Assembly: GCF_030371825.1 (NCBI RefSeq)
Contig: NZ_JAUDDM010000001.1
DNA from: Collinsella sp944321445
GTDB taxonomy: Bacteria > Actinomycetota > Coriobacteriia > Coriobacteriales > Coriobacteriaceae
DNA: 64,000 nucleotides
Direction: 5' to 3' (one strand)
Position 1 is the first letter of the stretch. Every line of letters begins with the position of its first letter. Below are positions 9,814 to 18,293 of the stretch, one piece after another. The notes below the pieces were generated by a model. That model saw only the letters and a list, made by a program, of their open reading frames with translations, did no database searches and was not told the DNA's origin. Both the position numbers and the translations under genes were made by a program.

Positions 9814-10905
9814 TCACGCGTGGGGAGGATTGCAATACAGGCGCATGGCCTGCTCGAGGCTGTCCACGATGTCGATGGGATCATCGAGGCCGGCGAACAG
9901 GCGGATGAAGTGCGCCTCGTCGCCGCAGAGGGCAGACATGCGCGTATGCGCGCCGCCAGCAGGATACGGCCTGCCGGAGCAGGTGCAGCCCTCGATGAAT
10001 TCACCGGCGGTCACGGAGTCGGGCAGCTCGAAGTCGACTGCAGGGCCAAAGCCATGCTGCAGGACCTGCGCCGCGATAGCGTGATCGGGATGGGACGTAA
10101 GGCCGGGATAGCACACGCGCGGGACGAGCGGATGCGCCGAGAGATACTCGGCGATGACGCGGGCGTGGTCCACATGCTGCTGCATGCGGGCGGCAAGCGT
10201 ATTGAGCCCGTTTTCGATGATGTTCAGGTCGGCGCCGTCGACGTTAAAGACGAGCTGTGAGCGCTCCCCTCCCAAGCGCTGCGCAAGCAGGCAGTAGGCC
10301 TGGTGGGCCAGCTCATCGGTGCGCTGCTTGCGGCCGCGCCCCGTGACGCTGCGGGCAACCGAGATAGCGACGGCTTTAGCCGCCAAGGCGCCACTCGCCA
10401 CGCGATCGAGCGCCTCGAAGGCGATGTGCGCGCCGAGGGCAAGCGGCTTGCAGCCCCACGAGGAGGCAACGGTGTTGTCGACGATGAGGATGGCGCCCGC
10501 CTCGCGCGCGGCGGCAGCGAGGGCGCGGATGTCGGGCACGCGCAGACCACGGCATCCGATAGAGTTCACGAGCCAAAACAGACGGTCGAACCGTGCACCC
10601 GCACCGTCCGCATACGAGGCGTGTCCCTCTTTGGGGCCGCCGGCTGCGGGATGGTTCGAAGCCCGCGTGGCATCCATGAACGCCTCGACTGTTTGGTCCT
10701 TCGCGAACGTGAGCGTTCCCGTTCCAAAAAAGCGCAAATAGGCAGCGGTGAAATCGTTAGCGCGCACCACAAGGCGATCGGAGGGGCCAACAAGCCCGAG
10801 CTTGGCGATGGTCTGGGGAACGTTTTGCGCGCGCACGAACCACGATGCGCGTGCGCACCCGGCAGCGGAGAACTCCCGCTCGAGCTCTGTATTCGCCTGC
10901 GTCAC
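9814..10905 (-). CDS. degenerate Cys/Met-metabolism PLP-enzyme homologue
   Basis: The 363-residue protein matches the trans-sulfuration fold from residue 20 onward: the VDNT aspartate motif (ILIVDNTVASSWGCKPL) is present and the C-terminal HPLVPRVCYPGL and RMSALCGDEAHFIRL segments align with cystathionine synthases and lyases. However, where the family has S-T-K at the PLP lysine, this protein reads EALDRVASGA, so the lysine appears to be Arg. The N-terminal R-NPT region is also missing. It may be catalytically dead or changed in function. It starts with GTG after GAAGGGG and lies directly upstream of mntP. Confidence 0.75.
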   Translation of the reverse strand: MTQANTELEREFSAAGCARASWFVRAQNVPQTIAKLGLVGPSDRLVVRANDFTAAYLRFFGTGTLTFAKDQTVEAFMDATRASNHPAAGGPKEGHASYADGAGARFDRLFWLVNSIGCRGLRVPDIRALAAAAREAGAILIVDNTVASSWGCKPLALGAHIAFEALDRVASGALAAKAVAISVARSVTGRGRKQRTDELAHQAYCLLAQRLGGERSQLVFNVDGADLNIIENGLNTLAARMQQHVDHARVIAEYLSAHPLVPRVCYPGLTSHPDHAIAAQVLQHGFGPAVDFELPDSVTAGEFIEGCTCSGRPYPAGGAHTRMSALCGDEAHFIRLFAGLDDPIDIVDSLEQAMRLYCNPPHA

Positions 10906-11001
10906 GTGCGATTCCCCTTCCTATGTGTGCGTACCAAACAAGTATACCTGCTGACATGTGACCGCCCCGCGGCATCGCCAACAAAAATCAACCACACGTA
11001 T

Positions 11002-11057
11002 CCAAATGGGGACAGGCCACCCTTGGAAAAAACCAAAAGTGACCTGCCCCCATTTGG
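11002..11057 (-). repeat. long hairpin downstream of thrS, GGGGAC/CCAAAAG type
   Basis: Arms CCAAATGGGGACAGG and CCTGCCCCCATTTGG differ from perfect complementarity at one position. In minus-strand RNA that position is a G-U pair, while in plus-strand RNA it would be A-C, so the structure suits the thrS transcript. It starts 20 bases after the thrS stop and may serve as its 3' end. Confidence 0.75.
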
Positions 11058-11076
11058 TTGCTTTGGTTGGGATGTT

Positions 11077-12840
11077 TTAGCTGCGGCGCTCGGAAATCTC
11101 GGCGGTGAGCTGCGCGATGAAGTCCTCGACGGTCGACTCGTGCGTTTCGTTCGTGCGGTCACGCACCGAAATATTGCCGGCCTCAGCCTCCTTCTCGCCC
11201 AGGATGAGCATGTAGGGCACGCGATCGATGCTGCGGGCCTCGCGGATCTTGTAGCCGATCTTCTCGTCGCGATCGTCCACGACCACGCGGATACCGGCTG
11301 CGTCAAGCGCATCGGCGACCGTGTGCGCGTAGGCGCGGCTCTTCTCGGACACGGGCAGGACCTTCACCTGCACCGGCGCGAGCCACGTGGGGAACTTGCC
11401 CGCATAGTGCTCGATGAGGATGCCGATGAAGCGCTCGATGGAGCCGAAGGCAACGCGGTGCAGCATGATGGGACGCTTCTTCGTGCCGTCGGCGTCCGCA
11501 TACTCCAGATCGAAGTTGATGGGCATCTGGAAGTCGAGCTGAACGGTGCCGCACTGCCAGGTACGGCCGAGCGAATCCTCCAGGTGGAAGTCGATCTTGG
11601 GGCCGTAGAACGCGCCGTCACCCTCGTTGATGACGTAGTCCTTGCCCAAGCGGTCGAGCGCCTCGCGCAGACCCGCCTCGGCGCGCTCCCAGTCCTCGTC
11701 GGAGCCCATGGAGTCCTCGGGGCGCGTGGAGAGCTCGAGGTGGTAGGTGAAGCCGAACTTCTGGTACACGGAGTCGATGAGGTTCACGACGCCCACGATC
11801 TCGTCGGTGAGCTGGTCGGGGCGCACGAACAGGTGCGCATCGTCCTGGTTGAAGCAGCGCACGCGGAACAGGCCGTGCAGGGCGCCCTTGAGCTCGTGAC
11901 GGTGCACCAGGCCGATCTCGCCGGCGCGGATGGGAAGCTCACGGTAGCTGTGCGGATGGCTCTTGTACACGAGCACGCCGCCCGGGCAGTTCATCGGCTT
12001 GATGCAGTACTCCTCCTCGTCGATGATCGTGGAGTACATGTTGTCCTTGTAGTGATCCCAGTGGCCGGAGGTCTTCCACAGCTGTTTGTTCATGATGAGC
12101 GGCGTGGAGATCTCGACGTAGCCCGCCTTGTGGTGGATCTCGCGCCAGTAATCGAGCAGCTGGTTCTTCAGAATCATGCCGTTGGGCAGGAAGAACGGGA
12201 AGCCCGGGGCCTCGTCGCGCATCATGAACAGGTCCATCTCGCGACCGATCTTGCGGTGGTCGCGCTTCTTGGCCTCCTCGAGCATGCGCAGGTGCTCGTC
12301 GAGCTCGTCTTTGGTGGCAAACGCCGTGCCGTTCACGCGCGTGAGCATCTTGTTGTTCTTGTCGGCCTTCCAGTAGGCGCCGGACACGCCGGTGAGCTTG
12401 AAGGCCTTGAGCGCCTTGGTGTAGGTGATGTGCGGGCCGACGCACATGTCGATGTACTCGCCCTGCTGGAAGAAGGTGATGCGCGCGTCCTCGTCGAGGT
12501 CGCCGATGTGCTCGACCTTGTACTTCTCGCCGCGCTCCTCCATGAGCTTGATAGCCTCGGCGCGGGGAAGCTCGAAGGTCGTGAACTTGAGGTTCTCCTT
12601 CACGATCTTCTTCATCTCGGCCTCGATGGCGGGCAGGTCGTCCTCGGAGAGCTTCTCGTCGCCCAGGTCGACGTCGTAGTAGAAGCCGTTGTCGGTCGCC
12701 GGACCGTAGGCGAAGTCGGCCTGCGGGTACAAACGCTTGATGGCCTGCGCCATGATATGGGCCGCGGAGTGACGGATGACGTGCGTGACCTCGTCCTCGG
12801 GCAGATCTGCCACGGAGCCGTCGTTGAACAGTGCTTTCAT
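11077..12840 (-). CDS. thrS: threonyl-tRNA synthetase lacking the TGS domain
   Basis: The 587-residue class II synthetase charges tRNA-Thr. The editing domain begins at once (VIRHSAAHIMAQAIKRLYP around residues 21-39) and contains a later CVGPHI motif. The catalytic core contains MNCPGGVLVYKS, then RAGEIGLVHRHELKGALHGL, then FRVRCFNQDDAHLF, and the anticodon domain ends the protein. The usual N-terminal TGS domain of about 60 residues is missing, which makes it shorter than the usual 635-650. The ATG at 12840 follows AGAGGA. A leader peptide and two hairpins lie upstream (12872-13002), suggesting attenuation. Confidence 0.95.
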   Translation of the reverse strand: MKALFNDGSVADLPEDEVTHVIRHSAAHIMAQAIKRLYPQADFAYGPATDNGFYYDVDLGDEKLSEDDLPAIEAEMKKIVKENLKFTTFELPRAEAIKLMEERGEKYKVEHIGDLDEDARITFFQQGEYIDMCVGPHITYTKALKAFKLTGVSGAYWKADKNNKMLTRVNGTAFATKDELDEHLRMLEEAKKRDHRKIGREMDLFMMRDEAPGFPFFLPNGMILKNQLLDYWREIHHKAGYVEISTPLIMNKQLWKTSGHWDHYKDNMYSTIIDEEEYCIKPMNCPGGVLVYKSHPHSYRELPIRAGEIGLVHRHELKGALHGLFRVRCFNQDDAHLFVRPDQLTDEIVGVVNLIDSVYQKFGFTYHLELSTRPEDSMGSDEDWERAEAGLREALDRLGKDYVINEGDGAFYGPKIDFHLEDSLGRTWQCGTVQLDFQMPINFDLEYADADGTKKRPIMLHRVAFGSIERFIGILIEHYAGKFPTWLAPVQVKVLPVSEKSRAYAHTVADALDAAGIRVVVDDRDEKIGYKIREARSIDRVPYMLILGEKEAEAGNISVRDRTNETHESTVEDFIAQLTAEISERRS

Positions 12841-12871
12841 GAGATTCCTCTTTCGATGTAGGAGAGCCAAG

Positions 12872-12908
12872 AAAAACGCCCGCGCGCCACAGGCTGTGAC
12901 GGCGAGCG
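12872..12908 (-). terminator. putative attenuator terminator before thrS
   Basis: On the minus strand CGCTCGC pairs with GCGGGCG (one U-G pair), with an inner CACAG/CTGTG stem, followed by TTTTTC. It ends 31 bases before the thrS start and cannot terminate any gene upstream except the short leader. Confidence 0.7.
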
Positions 12909-12911
12909 ATA

Positions 12912-12957
12912 TGCGGCGCCTGTCCGTGGCCTGCCGGCCATGCGATGAGACAGACGC
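12912..12957 (-). promoter_or_regulatory. leader hairpin between leader peptide and thrS attenuator
   Basis: GGCGTCTGTC at the 5' side pairs with GACAGGCGCC, with an inner TGGCC-GGCA-GGCCA hairpin. It begins right after the stop codon of the 14-residue leader frame, as expected for a pause hairpin or antiterminator. Confidence 0.6.
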
Positions 12958-13002
12958 CTAGATAGTCTGAGTTCGAACGATATGTGCGAGCATGCGCTGC
13001 AT
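12958..13002 (-). CDS. putative thrS leader peptide, 14 residues
   Basis: The frame reads MQRMLAHIVRTQTI and stops. AAGGAG lies eight bases before its ATG, which is a better binding site than most genes here have. Both threonines use ACT, an uncommon codon in this GC-rich sequence, and they lie next to the stop. A TTGCGG-17-TTATTC promoter candidate ends about 25 bases upstream. Translation of the threonine codons could decide between the two downstream hairpins. Two Thr codons are few for a classic attenuator, so this stays a hypothesis. Confidence 0.5.
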   Translation of the reverse strand: MQRMLAHIVRTQTI

Positions 13003-13425
13003 AGATGAACTCCTTAGAATCTTGGACGAATAAGTTGTACCACGTGCGGCCCGCAAGGTCCAGCTCAAACGCCAGATCGCAACAGCCCGACGCGAAAGCG
13101 ATACACAAATCCCCTGCCCTCTTTGACTGTCTCCCTTGGGGACGGGGGTCGTTGGGGACATTTTGTCTCCTCCTGGGACAGGCCTCGGACGCACTTCTCC
13201 CCTGGGGAGAAGTGCGTCGTGAGCATCCACTCGGAAGACTGCCGCACAACGACGGGGCCGCCCGATACCCCGCAGCGCCCCATCCCATGACCAGCAAAAG
13301 CGCGAGAAGCGGCATCCAGCGCAGACCTGTCCCAAAAGAGGCCACTTTGGCCTCTCCCACCCCCGTCCCCAGAGAGGCCAAAGTGGCGCGTGGCACCCCC
13401 GTCCCCGGAGAGGACATTTGGCATG
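13003..13425. repeat. intergenic repeat cluster (GTCCCC arrays and 31-bp palindrome)
   Basis: No gene is seen beyond the thrS promoter. The block at 13128-13182 (CTGTC, GGGGACGGGGGTC, GGGGACATTTTGTC, GGGACAGGCC) is a copy of the element also seen at 26226, 42949 and 52880. The 31-bp palindrome GACGCACTTCTCCCC plus its complement is at 13188-13218. The block 13321-13425 holds the second array type (GAGGCCAAAGTGGCGCGTGG flanked by CCCCCGTCCCC), also seen at 26262 and 53150. Confidence 0.75.
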
Positions 13426-13460
13426 AAAAAAGCCCTCCGCATGGGGTTGCGGAGGGCTTT
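13426..13460 (-). terminator. terminator of the zinc-ribbon protein gene
   Basis: AGCCCTCCGC and GCGGAGGGCT arms with an eight-base loop are followed on the minus strand by TTTTTT. It begins ten bases after the stop codon at 13470. Confidence 0.9.
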
Positions 13461-13469
13461 GGGCGATCC

Positions 13470-13901
13470 TTACTGGATGTGGGTGCGGCAGTAGGGGCAA
13501 ACCTTCCAGTGCGCATCGAGCGGGCGATGGCAGCTGGGGCAGACGTTGCGCACCTGCGTGTTGCACACGGGGCACACCACGAAATCCTTCTCGATGGGCG
13601 CGCCGCACTGCGGGCAGGTGCCGTACTGGGCGAGCTGGCGCTCGCGCAGGGCCATGTCGAGCTCCTGCTCCTCGCGATCGGCCAAGTAGGAGTTAGGACG
13701 CAGGACCAGGTAGGCGATGAGGCCAACGAACGGAACGAGCGAGACGATGCCCCACGCCCAGAAGGCCTTCACGCCGCGACGCTTGGCGTCGATGAACACG
13801 TAGATGACCGAAAGGACATACAGCGCGGCGATGAATCCGACGAACAGGTAGATGGCTCCCATGAGCTCAGGAGACATGAGCTCCTGGATGTACTGAGACA
13901 T
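13470..13901 (-). CDS. membrane protein with C-terminal double zinc ribbon
   Basis: The 143-residue protein has two membrane helices (about residues 11-36 and 46-66) and then a charged stretch rich in Glu and Arg. It ends in four CxxC pairs: CPQC, CPVC, CPSC and CPYC, which form two zinc ribbons on the cytoplasmic side. The N-terminal half resembles the PLDc-N type two-helix domain. Function is unknown; such proteins may be membrane-anchored scaffolds. The ATG at 13901 (MSQYIQELM) is chosen because GAAAGG lies upstream, while the longer frame has no binding site. Confidence 0.8.
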   Translation of the reverse strand: MSQYIQELMSPELMGAIYLFVGFIAALYVLSVIYVFIDAKRRGVKAFWAWGIVSLVPFVGLIAYLVLRPNSYLADREEQELDMALRERQLAQYGTCPQCGAPIEKDFVVCPVCNTQVRNVCPSCHRPLDAHWKVCPYCRTHIQ

Positions 13902-14040
13902 GACAGAACAACCTTTCAGTCTCGAACGCGATACAGACTCGCCCCATTTTACCCCGCGCCGCCACGCGACCTCCATATGACACGCTATCGACATATGAAC
14001 GGCTAGTTGAAGCCAGGCGCTGCAGCGCGAGAAGTGTGCA

Positions 14041-15132
14041 TCAGCAATCGATGCGACGCGGCTCCTTGGGATAGGCGTTCAGAACCTCGCAGCCGTCTTC
14101 GGTCACGAGCACCAGGTCCTCGATGCGCACACCGGTGCGCCCCGGCAGGTAGATGCCCGGCTCGATGGAAAACGTCATACCCGGCTCGACGACGTCCTCG
14201 TTGACTGCCGACACATCCCCCGGCTCATGGTCTTGCAATCCGATGGAATGCCCTAAACGATGCGTGAAGTACGGGCCGTAGCCCGCATCCTCGATCACCT
14301 GGCGCGCGGCGCAGTCGAGGTCGCAGAAGCGTACGCCCGGCGCCACGAGGGCCTCCGCCGCCTCATTCGCGCGGCGCACGATATCGTAGATACGGCGGGA
14401 CTCCTCGTCCGGCTCGCCGAAGAAGAAGGTGCGAGTCATATCCGAGCAATACCCCTCATGCTGGCCGCCGATGTCGAACAGCACGACCTGCCCGGCGTGC
14501 AGAACGGTGTCGTCCGGCTCATGGTGCGGGTTGGCGGCGTTGGCGCCGAAACTCACGATCGGCGGGAACGAGAAGCCCTGCGCCCCGTGCTTGCGATAGA
14601 GCGCGAGCATCTGGGCGGCGATCTCGTGCTCCGTCACGCCTTCGTGCACAAGGGCCGGTAGCTCGGCCATGACGGCGTCGTTGATGCGACTCGAGGCGCG
14701 CATGAGCTCGCGCTCACGGGCGTCCTTGCGGGCGCGCGTCTGCGCGACGGCGTAGGAGCCCAAGAAGTACGAAGCCGCGGCCCCGCGCTCCTGCAGCGGC
14801 ATGAGAAATCCCGAGCGCATCTGCGCATCGATGCCCAGCGGACGCGCAGGGTCGATATGCTCCATGAGCACGCGCGCGATGTCGTCGGTGTCGTTGAAGA
14901 CCACAACGTCCGCGTTGTCGTATGCATCGATGGGATACAGCGCGTTATCGAATATGACGGGACGCTCCCCCGCGCGCAGCAGCACGCCCGAGAAGCGCTC
15001 GAACATCTCGGCGTAAAAGCCCGTGAGGTAGAAGATGGACCACGGATCGGTCACCAACAGCTGGCTTCCCGGATGCTTCTTCTCAAGCAGCTCCAGCACG
15101 CGCGCAACGCGCGCCTCATCGACCTGTGCCAC
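14041..15132 (-). CDS. pepQ: M24 family Xaa-Pro peptidase
   Basis: The 363-residue cytoplasmic metallopeptidase belongs to the aminopeptidase P/prolidase group, which cleaves Xaa-Pro bonds. The N-terminal creatinase-like domain spans about residues 1-130. All five metal ligands are visible in the pita-bread domain: Asp in VLFDIGG, Asp in YCSDMTRTF, His in HRLGHSIGLQDHEPG, Glu in SIEPGIYLPG and Glu in VRIEDLVLV. It starts with GTG. The gene has no obvious operon partner; it is preceded by the rlpA-like gene's terminator. Whether it is a dipeptidase (PepQ) or an aminopeptidase P cannot be told. Confidence 0.9.
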   Translation of the reverse strand: MAQVDEARVARVLELLEKKHPGSQLLVTDPWSIFYLTGFYAEMFERFSGVLLRAGERPVIFDNALYPIDAYDNADVVVFNDTDDIARVLMEHIDPARPLGIDAQMRSGFLMPLQERGAAASYFLGSYAVAQTRARKDARERELMRASSRINDAVMAELPALVHEGVTEHEIAAQMLALYRKHGAQGFSFPPIVSFGANAANPHHEPDDTVLHAGQVVLFDIGGQHEGYCSDMTRTFFFGEPDEESRRIYDIVRRANEAAEALVAPGVRFCDLDCAARQVIEDAGYGPYFTHRLGHSIGLQDHEPGDVSAVNEDVVEPGMTFSIEPGIYLPGRTGVRIEDLVLVTEDGCEVLNAYPKEPRRIDC

Positions 15133-15200
15133 AGCAAAACCTCGCTTCTCTCGACGCGTGCAACCGCGCCCATTCTAGCGCGTGCTACAGGGCCGAGACG

Positions 15201-15252
15201 CAAAAAAGCGCCGCCGCACCGGACGACAAGCCCGATGCGGCGGCGCCGCAAA
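15201..15252 (-). terminator. terminator of the RlpA-like gene
   Basis: GCGCCGCCGCA and TGCGGCGGCGC arms form a long GC-rich stem followed on the minus strand by TTTTTTGCG, 20 bases after the stop. Confidence 0.9.
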
Positions 15253-15271
15253 ACCACGGGAACCGCCTGCG

Positions 15272-16450
15272 CTACAGGAAGCGGTACTCAACCGTTCCGA
15301 CACCGACGGACAAGAAGCCCAGCGCACGTGCCACGGCAGGCTGCATATCGATAACGCGGCCATGGATGTAGGGGCCGCGGTCGTTCACCACCGCGACGCA
15401 CGAACGACCGTTGTAGCGAATCTCGACGTAGGTGCCCAGCGGGACGTTGAGCATGGCGATGCCCATCGAGGTCTCGGTCACCACGTCGCCGCTCGCCGTC
15501 ATGCTGCCCATAAGGCCGTCACCCGTACCGTAGTGCGAAGCGACACCGGACAGCCAACCGCCCGCGTCATTCGAACCGCTATCGGGAGTCTCCTCGGGCT
15601 TCTCTTCCTCTGCAGGCTGAGAAGGCGCGGCGGGCTGCGAAGGCTCCTCCTCGGCGGGCTGCTGGGGCGTCTGCTCTTGAGAGGGCGATTGCTCAGGCTG
15701 CTGCTGGGAAGGAGCCGACGAGCCCGTATCGCCAGAAGATGTCGAGCTGCCCGTAGAGGTGTTCCCAGACGCCTGCTGCATCTGCTGCTGGACGGCGGCT
15801 GCGGCCTCGGCAGCCTGGCGAGCGGCCTCCGCTTCCGCGGCGTCCTCGCTGTTCGCGCGCGCCTGCATGGCTGCCTGCGCCTCGGACACGCTCGCAAGTG
15901 CCTGCTCTGCCTTCTGCTGCTGCTCATTCACCTGGTCGCGCTTGGCCGAGAGCTCAGCCATCTGCTCGTTCAGGTCGGCGCGCGTCTGTTCGAGGTCCTC
16001 CAGCTCGCGCACGTTCGCATCCTGGATCACGGTGAGGTACTTCACCTGGGTGAGCAGGTCGGCAAACGAATTGGAGGAGAAGAGCATGGTGATGATGCTG
16101 CTGGAAGACTCCCCCATCTTGTACAGGTTCGCCGCCGCCTGGGACGCGCGGTCGCGCTGCTCGGGGATGACCTCCTGCTCGATGCGGACGATCTCGGTCG
16201 CCTGCTCGGAAATCTGCGCGTCGAGATCGCTCATTGCCGAAACGGCCTCGCTGTGCTGCGCCGCCGCCTCTTGGACCTGAGCGGTCAGCTGTGCCAGCTC
16301 CGCCTCGGTCTGGGCCGACGCGGCATAGGCCGCTTGCGTCCACGGACCGAAAGCGCCCGCGCCGGCAAGAACCGCGGTGAGCCCGGCGACACACGCCGTC
16401 CGACCCCACGCGCGCCGCCCGCGCTGCTGTGCATTCGAGGTGTACTTCAT
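15272..16450 (-). CDS. secreted coiled-coil protein with C-terminal RlpA-like domain
   Basis: The 392-residue product has a long N-terminal signal sequence (basic RRAWGR, hydrophobic core, cleavage near AAYA) and is likely exported. Residues about 45-190 form a coiled coil like those of PcsB/NlpC-type cell-wall proteins. A Gln/Pro/Glu/Ser-rich linker follows. The C terminus is a double-psi beta-barrel of the RlpA/3D type (ASHYGTGDGLMGSMTASGD, then VAVVNDRGPYIHGRVIDMQP), with the conserved Asp. It probably cleaves or binds peptidoglycan at the septum. The start at 16450 is chosen because the promoter and leader hairpin lie just upstream; earlier ATGs fall inside that hairpin. Confidence 0.85.
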   Translation of the reverse strand: MKYTSNAQQRGRRAWGRTACVAGLTAVLAGAGAFGPWTQAAYAASAQTEAELAQLTAQVQEAAAQHSEAVSAMSDLDAQISEQATEIVRIEQEVIPEQRDRASQAAANLYKMGESSSSIITMLFSSNSFADLLTQVKYLTVIQDANVRELEDLEQTRADLNEQMAELSAKRDQVNEQQQKAEQALASVSEAQAAMQARANSEDAAEAEAARQAAEAAAAVQQQMQQASGNTSTGSSTSSGDTGSSAPSQQQPEQSPSQEQTPQQPAEEEPSQPAAPSQPAEEEKPEETPDSGSNDAGGWLSGVASHYGTGDGLMGSMTASGDVVTETSMGIAMLNVPLGTYVEIRYNGRSCVAVVNDRGPYIHGRVIDMQPAVARALGFLSVGVGTVEYRFL

Positions 16451-16451
16451 G

Positions 16452-16494
16452 CTGAAAGCCACTCCATTCATCGACATAACGGCTTTCAGTATAG
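16452..16494 (-). promoter_or_regulatory. -10 box and leader hairpin of the RlpA-like gene
   Basis: A TATACT box (16489-16494) is directly followed by CTGAAAGCC, which pairs perfectly with GGCTTTCAG one base before the ATG. The hairpin would hold GGAG, the only ribosome binding site, in its loop. Confidence 0.5.
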
Positions 16495-16574
16495 TGGAGA
16501 CGTTCACCTTAAAGTTAAACTTGATGCTTCTCTACGCCACGCCCACATACCGCTCGATGGCTGCAGGGGCGCGT

Positions 16575-17948
16575 TCAGCCCCTCAAAAGGGCGGCAACCT
16601 CGCCGGCAAGCGTGATAGTTCCCGCAGCTACCAGGGGCTGCCCGGCGCGGCTTGCCGCATCGAGTGCATCTGCGACCGTGGCGTACACGGCGGCAACATC
16701 GCTCGCGGGCCTCCCCTCGCGCGCGAGCTCCTCCTCCACCCTGCGAGCAAGCTCATCCGGCGTAAGCGCACGGTCGGATGCCGTTGCGCACACCGCGATG
16801 CGCGGGAAGGCGGGGACGAGCGTGCGCACAATGCCATCCACGTCCTTGTCGGACAGTGCGGCGATGAGCAGCATGGGGCGACGCGAAACGTCCGGATCGA
16901 TCTCGTCGAGCGCAGACACGAAGTTCTCGCAGGATTGCGGGTTGTGGCACGCGTCGATGAGCACGAGCGGGTCGGTGCGCACCACATCGAAACGCCCCGG
17001 CGTGGGGCACGCCGCCAGGCTCGCTTGCAAGGCATCCGCGTCGAGCGGACGCCCCAGATAGGCCTCCGCCAAAAAGATGGCGCACGCAGCGTTTTGCGGC
17101 TGGTAGGCGGGCTTGGGAATGCGCAGCTCGTAGGATGCGCGCGAGGTGGCAACGGCGAACGCCACGTCATCACCCACGTGTTGCGGATATGCCAGCACCT
17201 CATGCGCCACCACGAGCGGATCCACGCCGCACGCGGCACAGCGCTCATCCATCACGCGCTGAACGCTCGGCTCGTGCGTGCCCTCGCCGAGCACCACCGC
17301 ACGTCCCGGCTTGATAACGGCCGCCTTCTCCCCTGCGATAGCCTCGAGCGTATCGCCCAAAATGCGCATGTGGTCAAGGCCGATGCCCGTGATGGCAACG
17401 GCCACCGGGTCCGTCGCGCTCGTGGCGTCCCAACGGCCGCCCATGCCCACCTCGAGCACCGCAACATCAATCTGGGCCTCGGCGAACACCACGAGAGCTG
17501 CCACCGTCAGCAGATCGAAGGGCGTGATGGTGTAGGCGCGCTCCCCCGCTGCCGCCCGCGCCTCGTTGACGCGGCGGCCCGCTTCCACGGCAGCCGACAC
17601 GCCGTGGGCGAAGGCGGCGTCGTCGACCACGCGTCCATCGATCTCCATGCGCTCGGGATAGCGTACAAGCTGGGGCGAGGTGTACAGCGCCGCGCGGAGC
17701 CCTTCACCGCGCAGGATCGCCGCGGTAAAACGTGTCGTCGAGGTCTTGCCGTTCGTGCCGGCAACCTGAATGCAGTCGTAATGCTCATCGGGGCGCTTCA
17801 GCTCATCAAGCATGTCGACAACGGTCTCCAGCAGCGGACCCGCATCGCCCGAGATGCGCCCGGTGTCGGCGGCGAGCGCCACCGCCTCGTCAAACGAAAG
17901 CTCAGGCACCTCGAAAGGCACCGTATACGCATCGGTTCGTTTTGGCAT
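16575..17948 (-). CDS. folC: folylpolyglutamate synthase / dihydrofolate synthase
   Basis: The 457-residue protein of the Mur-ligase fold adds glutamate to folates (and possibly to dihydropteroate) using ATP. The P-loop is VAGTNGKTSTT near residue 65. The Mur-type central domain contains LEVGMGGRWDATSATDP and the C-terminal domain LVLIDACHNPQS. GGAG lies upstream of the ATG at some distance. It is separated by 124 bases from the rlpA-like gene downstream and diverges from the GltD-like gene. Confidence 0.95.
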   Translation of the reverse strand: MPKRTDAYTVPFEVPELSFDEAVALAADTGRISGDAGPLLETVVDMLDELKRPDEHYDCIQVAGTNGKTSTTRFTAAILRGEGLRAALYTSPQLVRYPERMEIDGRVVDDAAFAHGVSAAVEAGRRVNEARAAAGERAYTITPFDLLTVAALVVFAEAQIDVAVLEVGMGGRWDATSATDPVAVAITGIGLDHMRILGDTLEAIAGEKAAVIKPGRAVVLGEGTHEPSVQRVMDERCAACGVDPLVVAHEVLAYPQHVGDDVAFAVATSRASYELRIPKPAYQPQNAACAIFLAEAYLGRPLDADALQASLAACPTPGRFDVVRTDPLVLIDACHNPQSCENFVSALDEIDPDVSRRPMLLIAALSDKDVDGIVRTLVPAFPRIAVCATASDRALTPDELARRVEEELAREGRPASDVAAVYATVADALDAASRAGQPLVAAGTITLAGEVAALLRG

Positions 17949-18293
17949 ATGAGGTCAGCTCCTACGTGTCATGTGATCCAGAGCGCCGCGCCATCTGCGG
18001 GCGCGGCACGCTAGATACTACCACGCGTCGTCCCCGTGCGGGCGGATGCGGGCACGGCGGATGGAGGCGCTTGGCGCTGCCGCGGGCGTCGCATGTGGAG
18101 GGAGCGTCAAGAATGCGGGTACCGGTACCTCATTGTCGGCTCGCCCGCCTACCCGCAGCTGGCACCTATAACAAAACCACGCAAAGTGCAGGCCATTTCA
18201 TATAAACGGGCCACACCAGGCGATATGCTAGAGCACAACCGCACGCTGAAACGAACTCAGCTGGAACCACGACGCGAACGATGGGAGCAGAGC
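17949..18293. other. divergent promoter region of folC and the GltD-like gene
   Basis: No gene is seen. It contains a perfect 12-bp palindrome GGTACCGGTACC (about 18117-18128) and AT-rich CATATAAAC at about 18199, a possible -10 region for the rightward gene. Nothing else stands out. Confidence 0.5.

Noticed and set aside
10303..12861. 852-codon frame opposite thrS and the PLP homologue
   Set aside because: Spans two real genes and the gap between them and lacks any protein motif.
12841..13100. T-box leader of thrS
   Set aside because: No AGGGTGGNACCGCG-like sequence; hairpins and a leader frame were found instead.
11939..13726. Long minus-strand frame through the thrS leader and repeats
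   Set aside because: It reads repeats and the wrong frame of thrS; only the short leader frame at 12958-13002 has a binding site.
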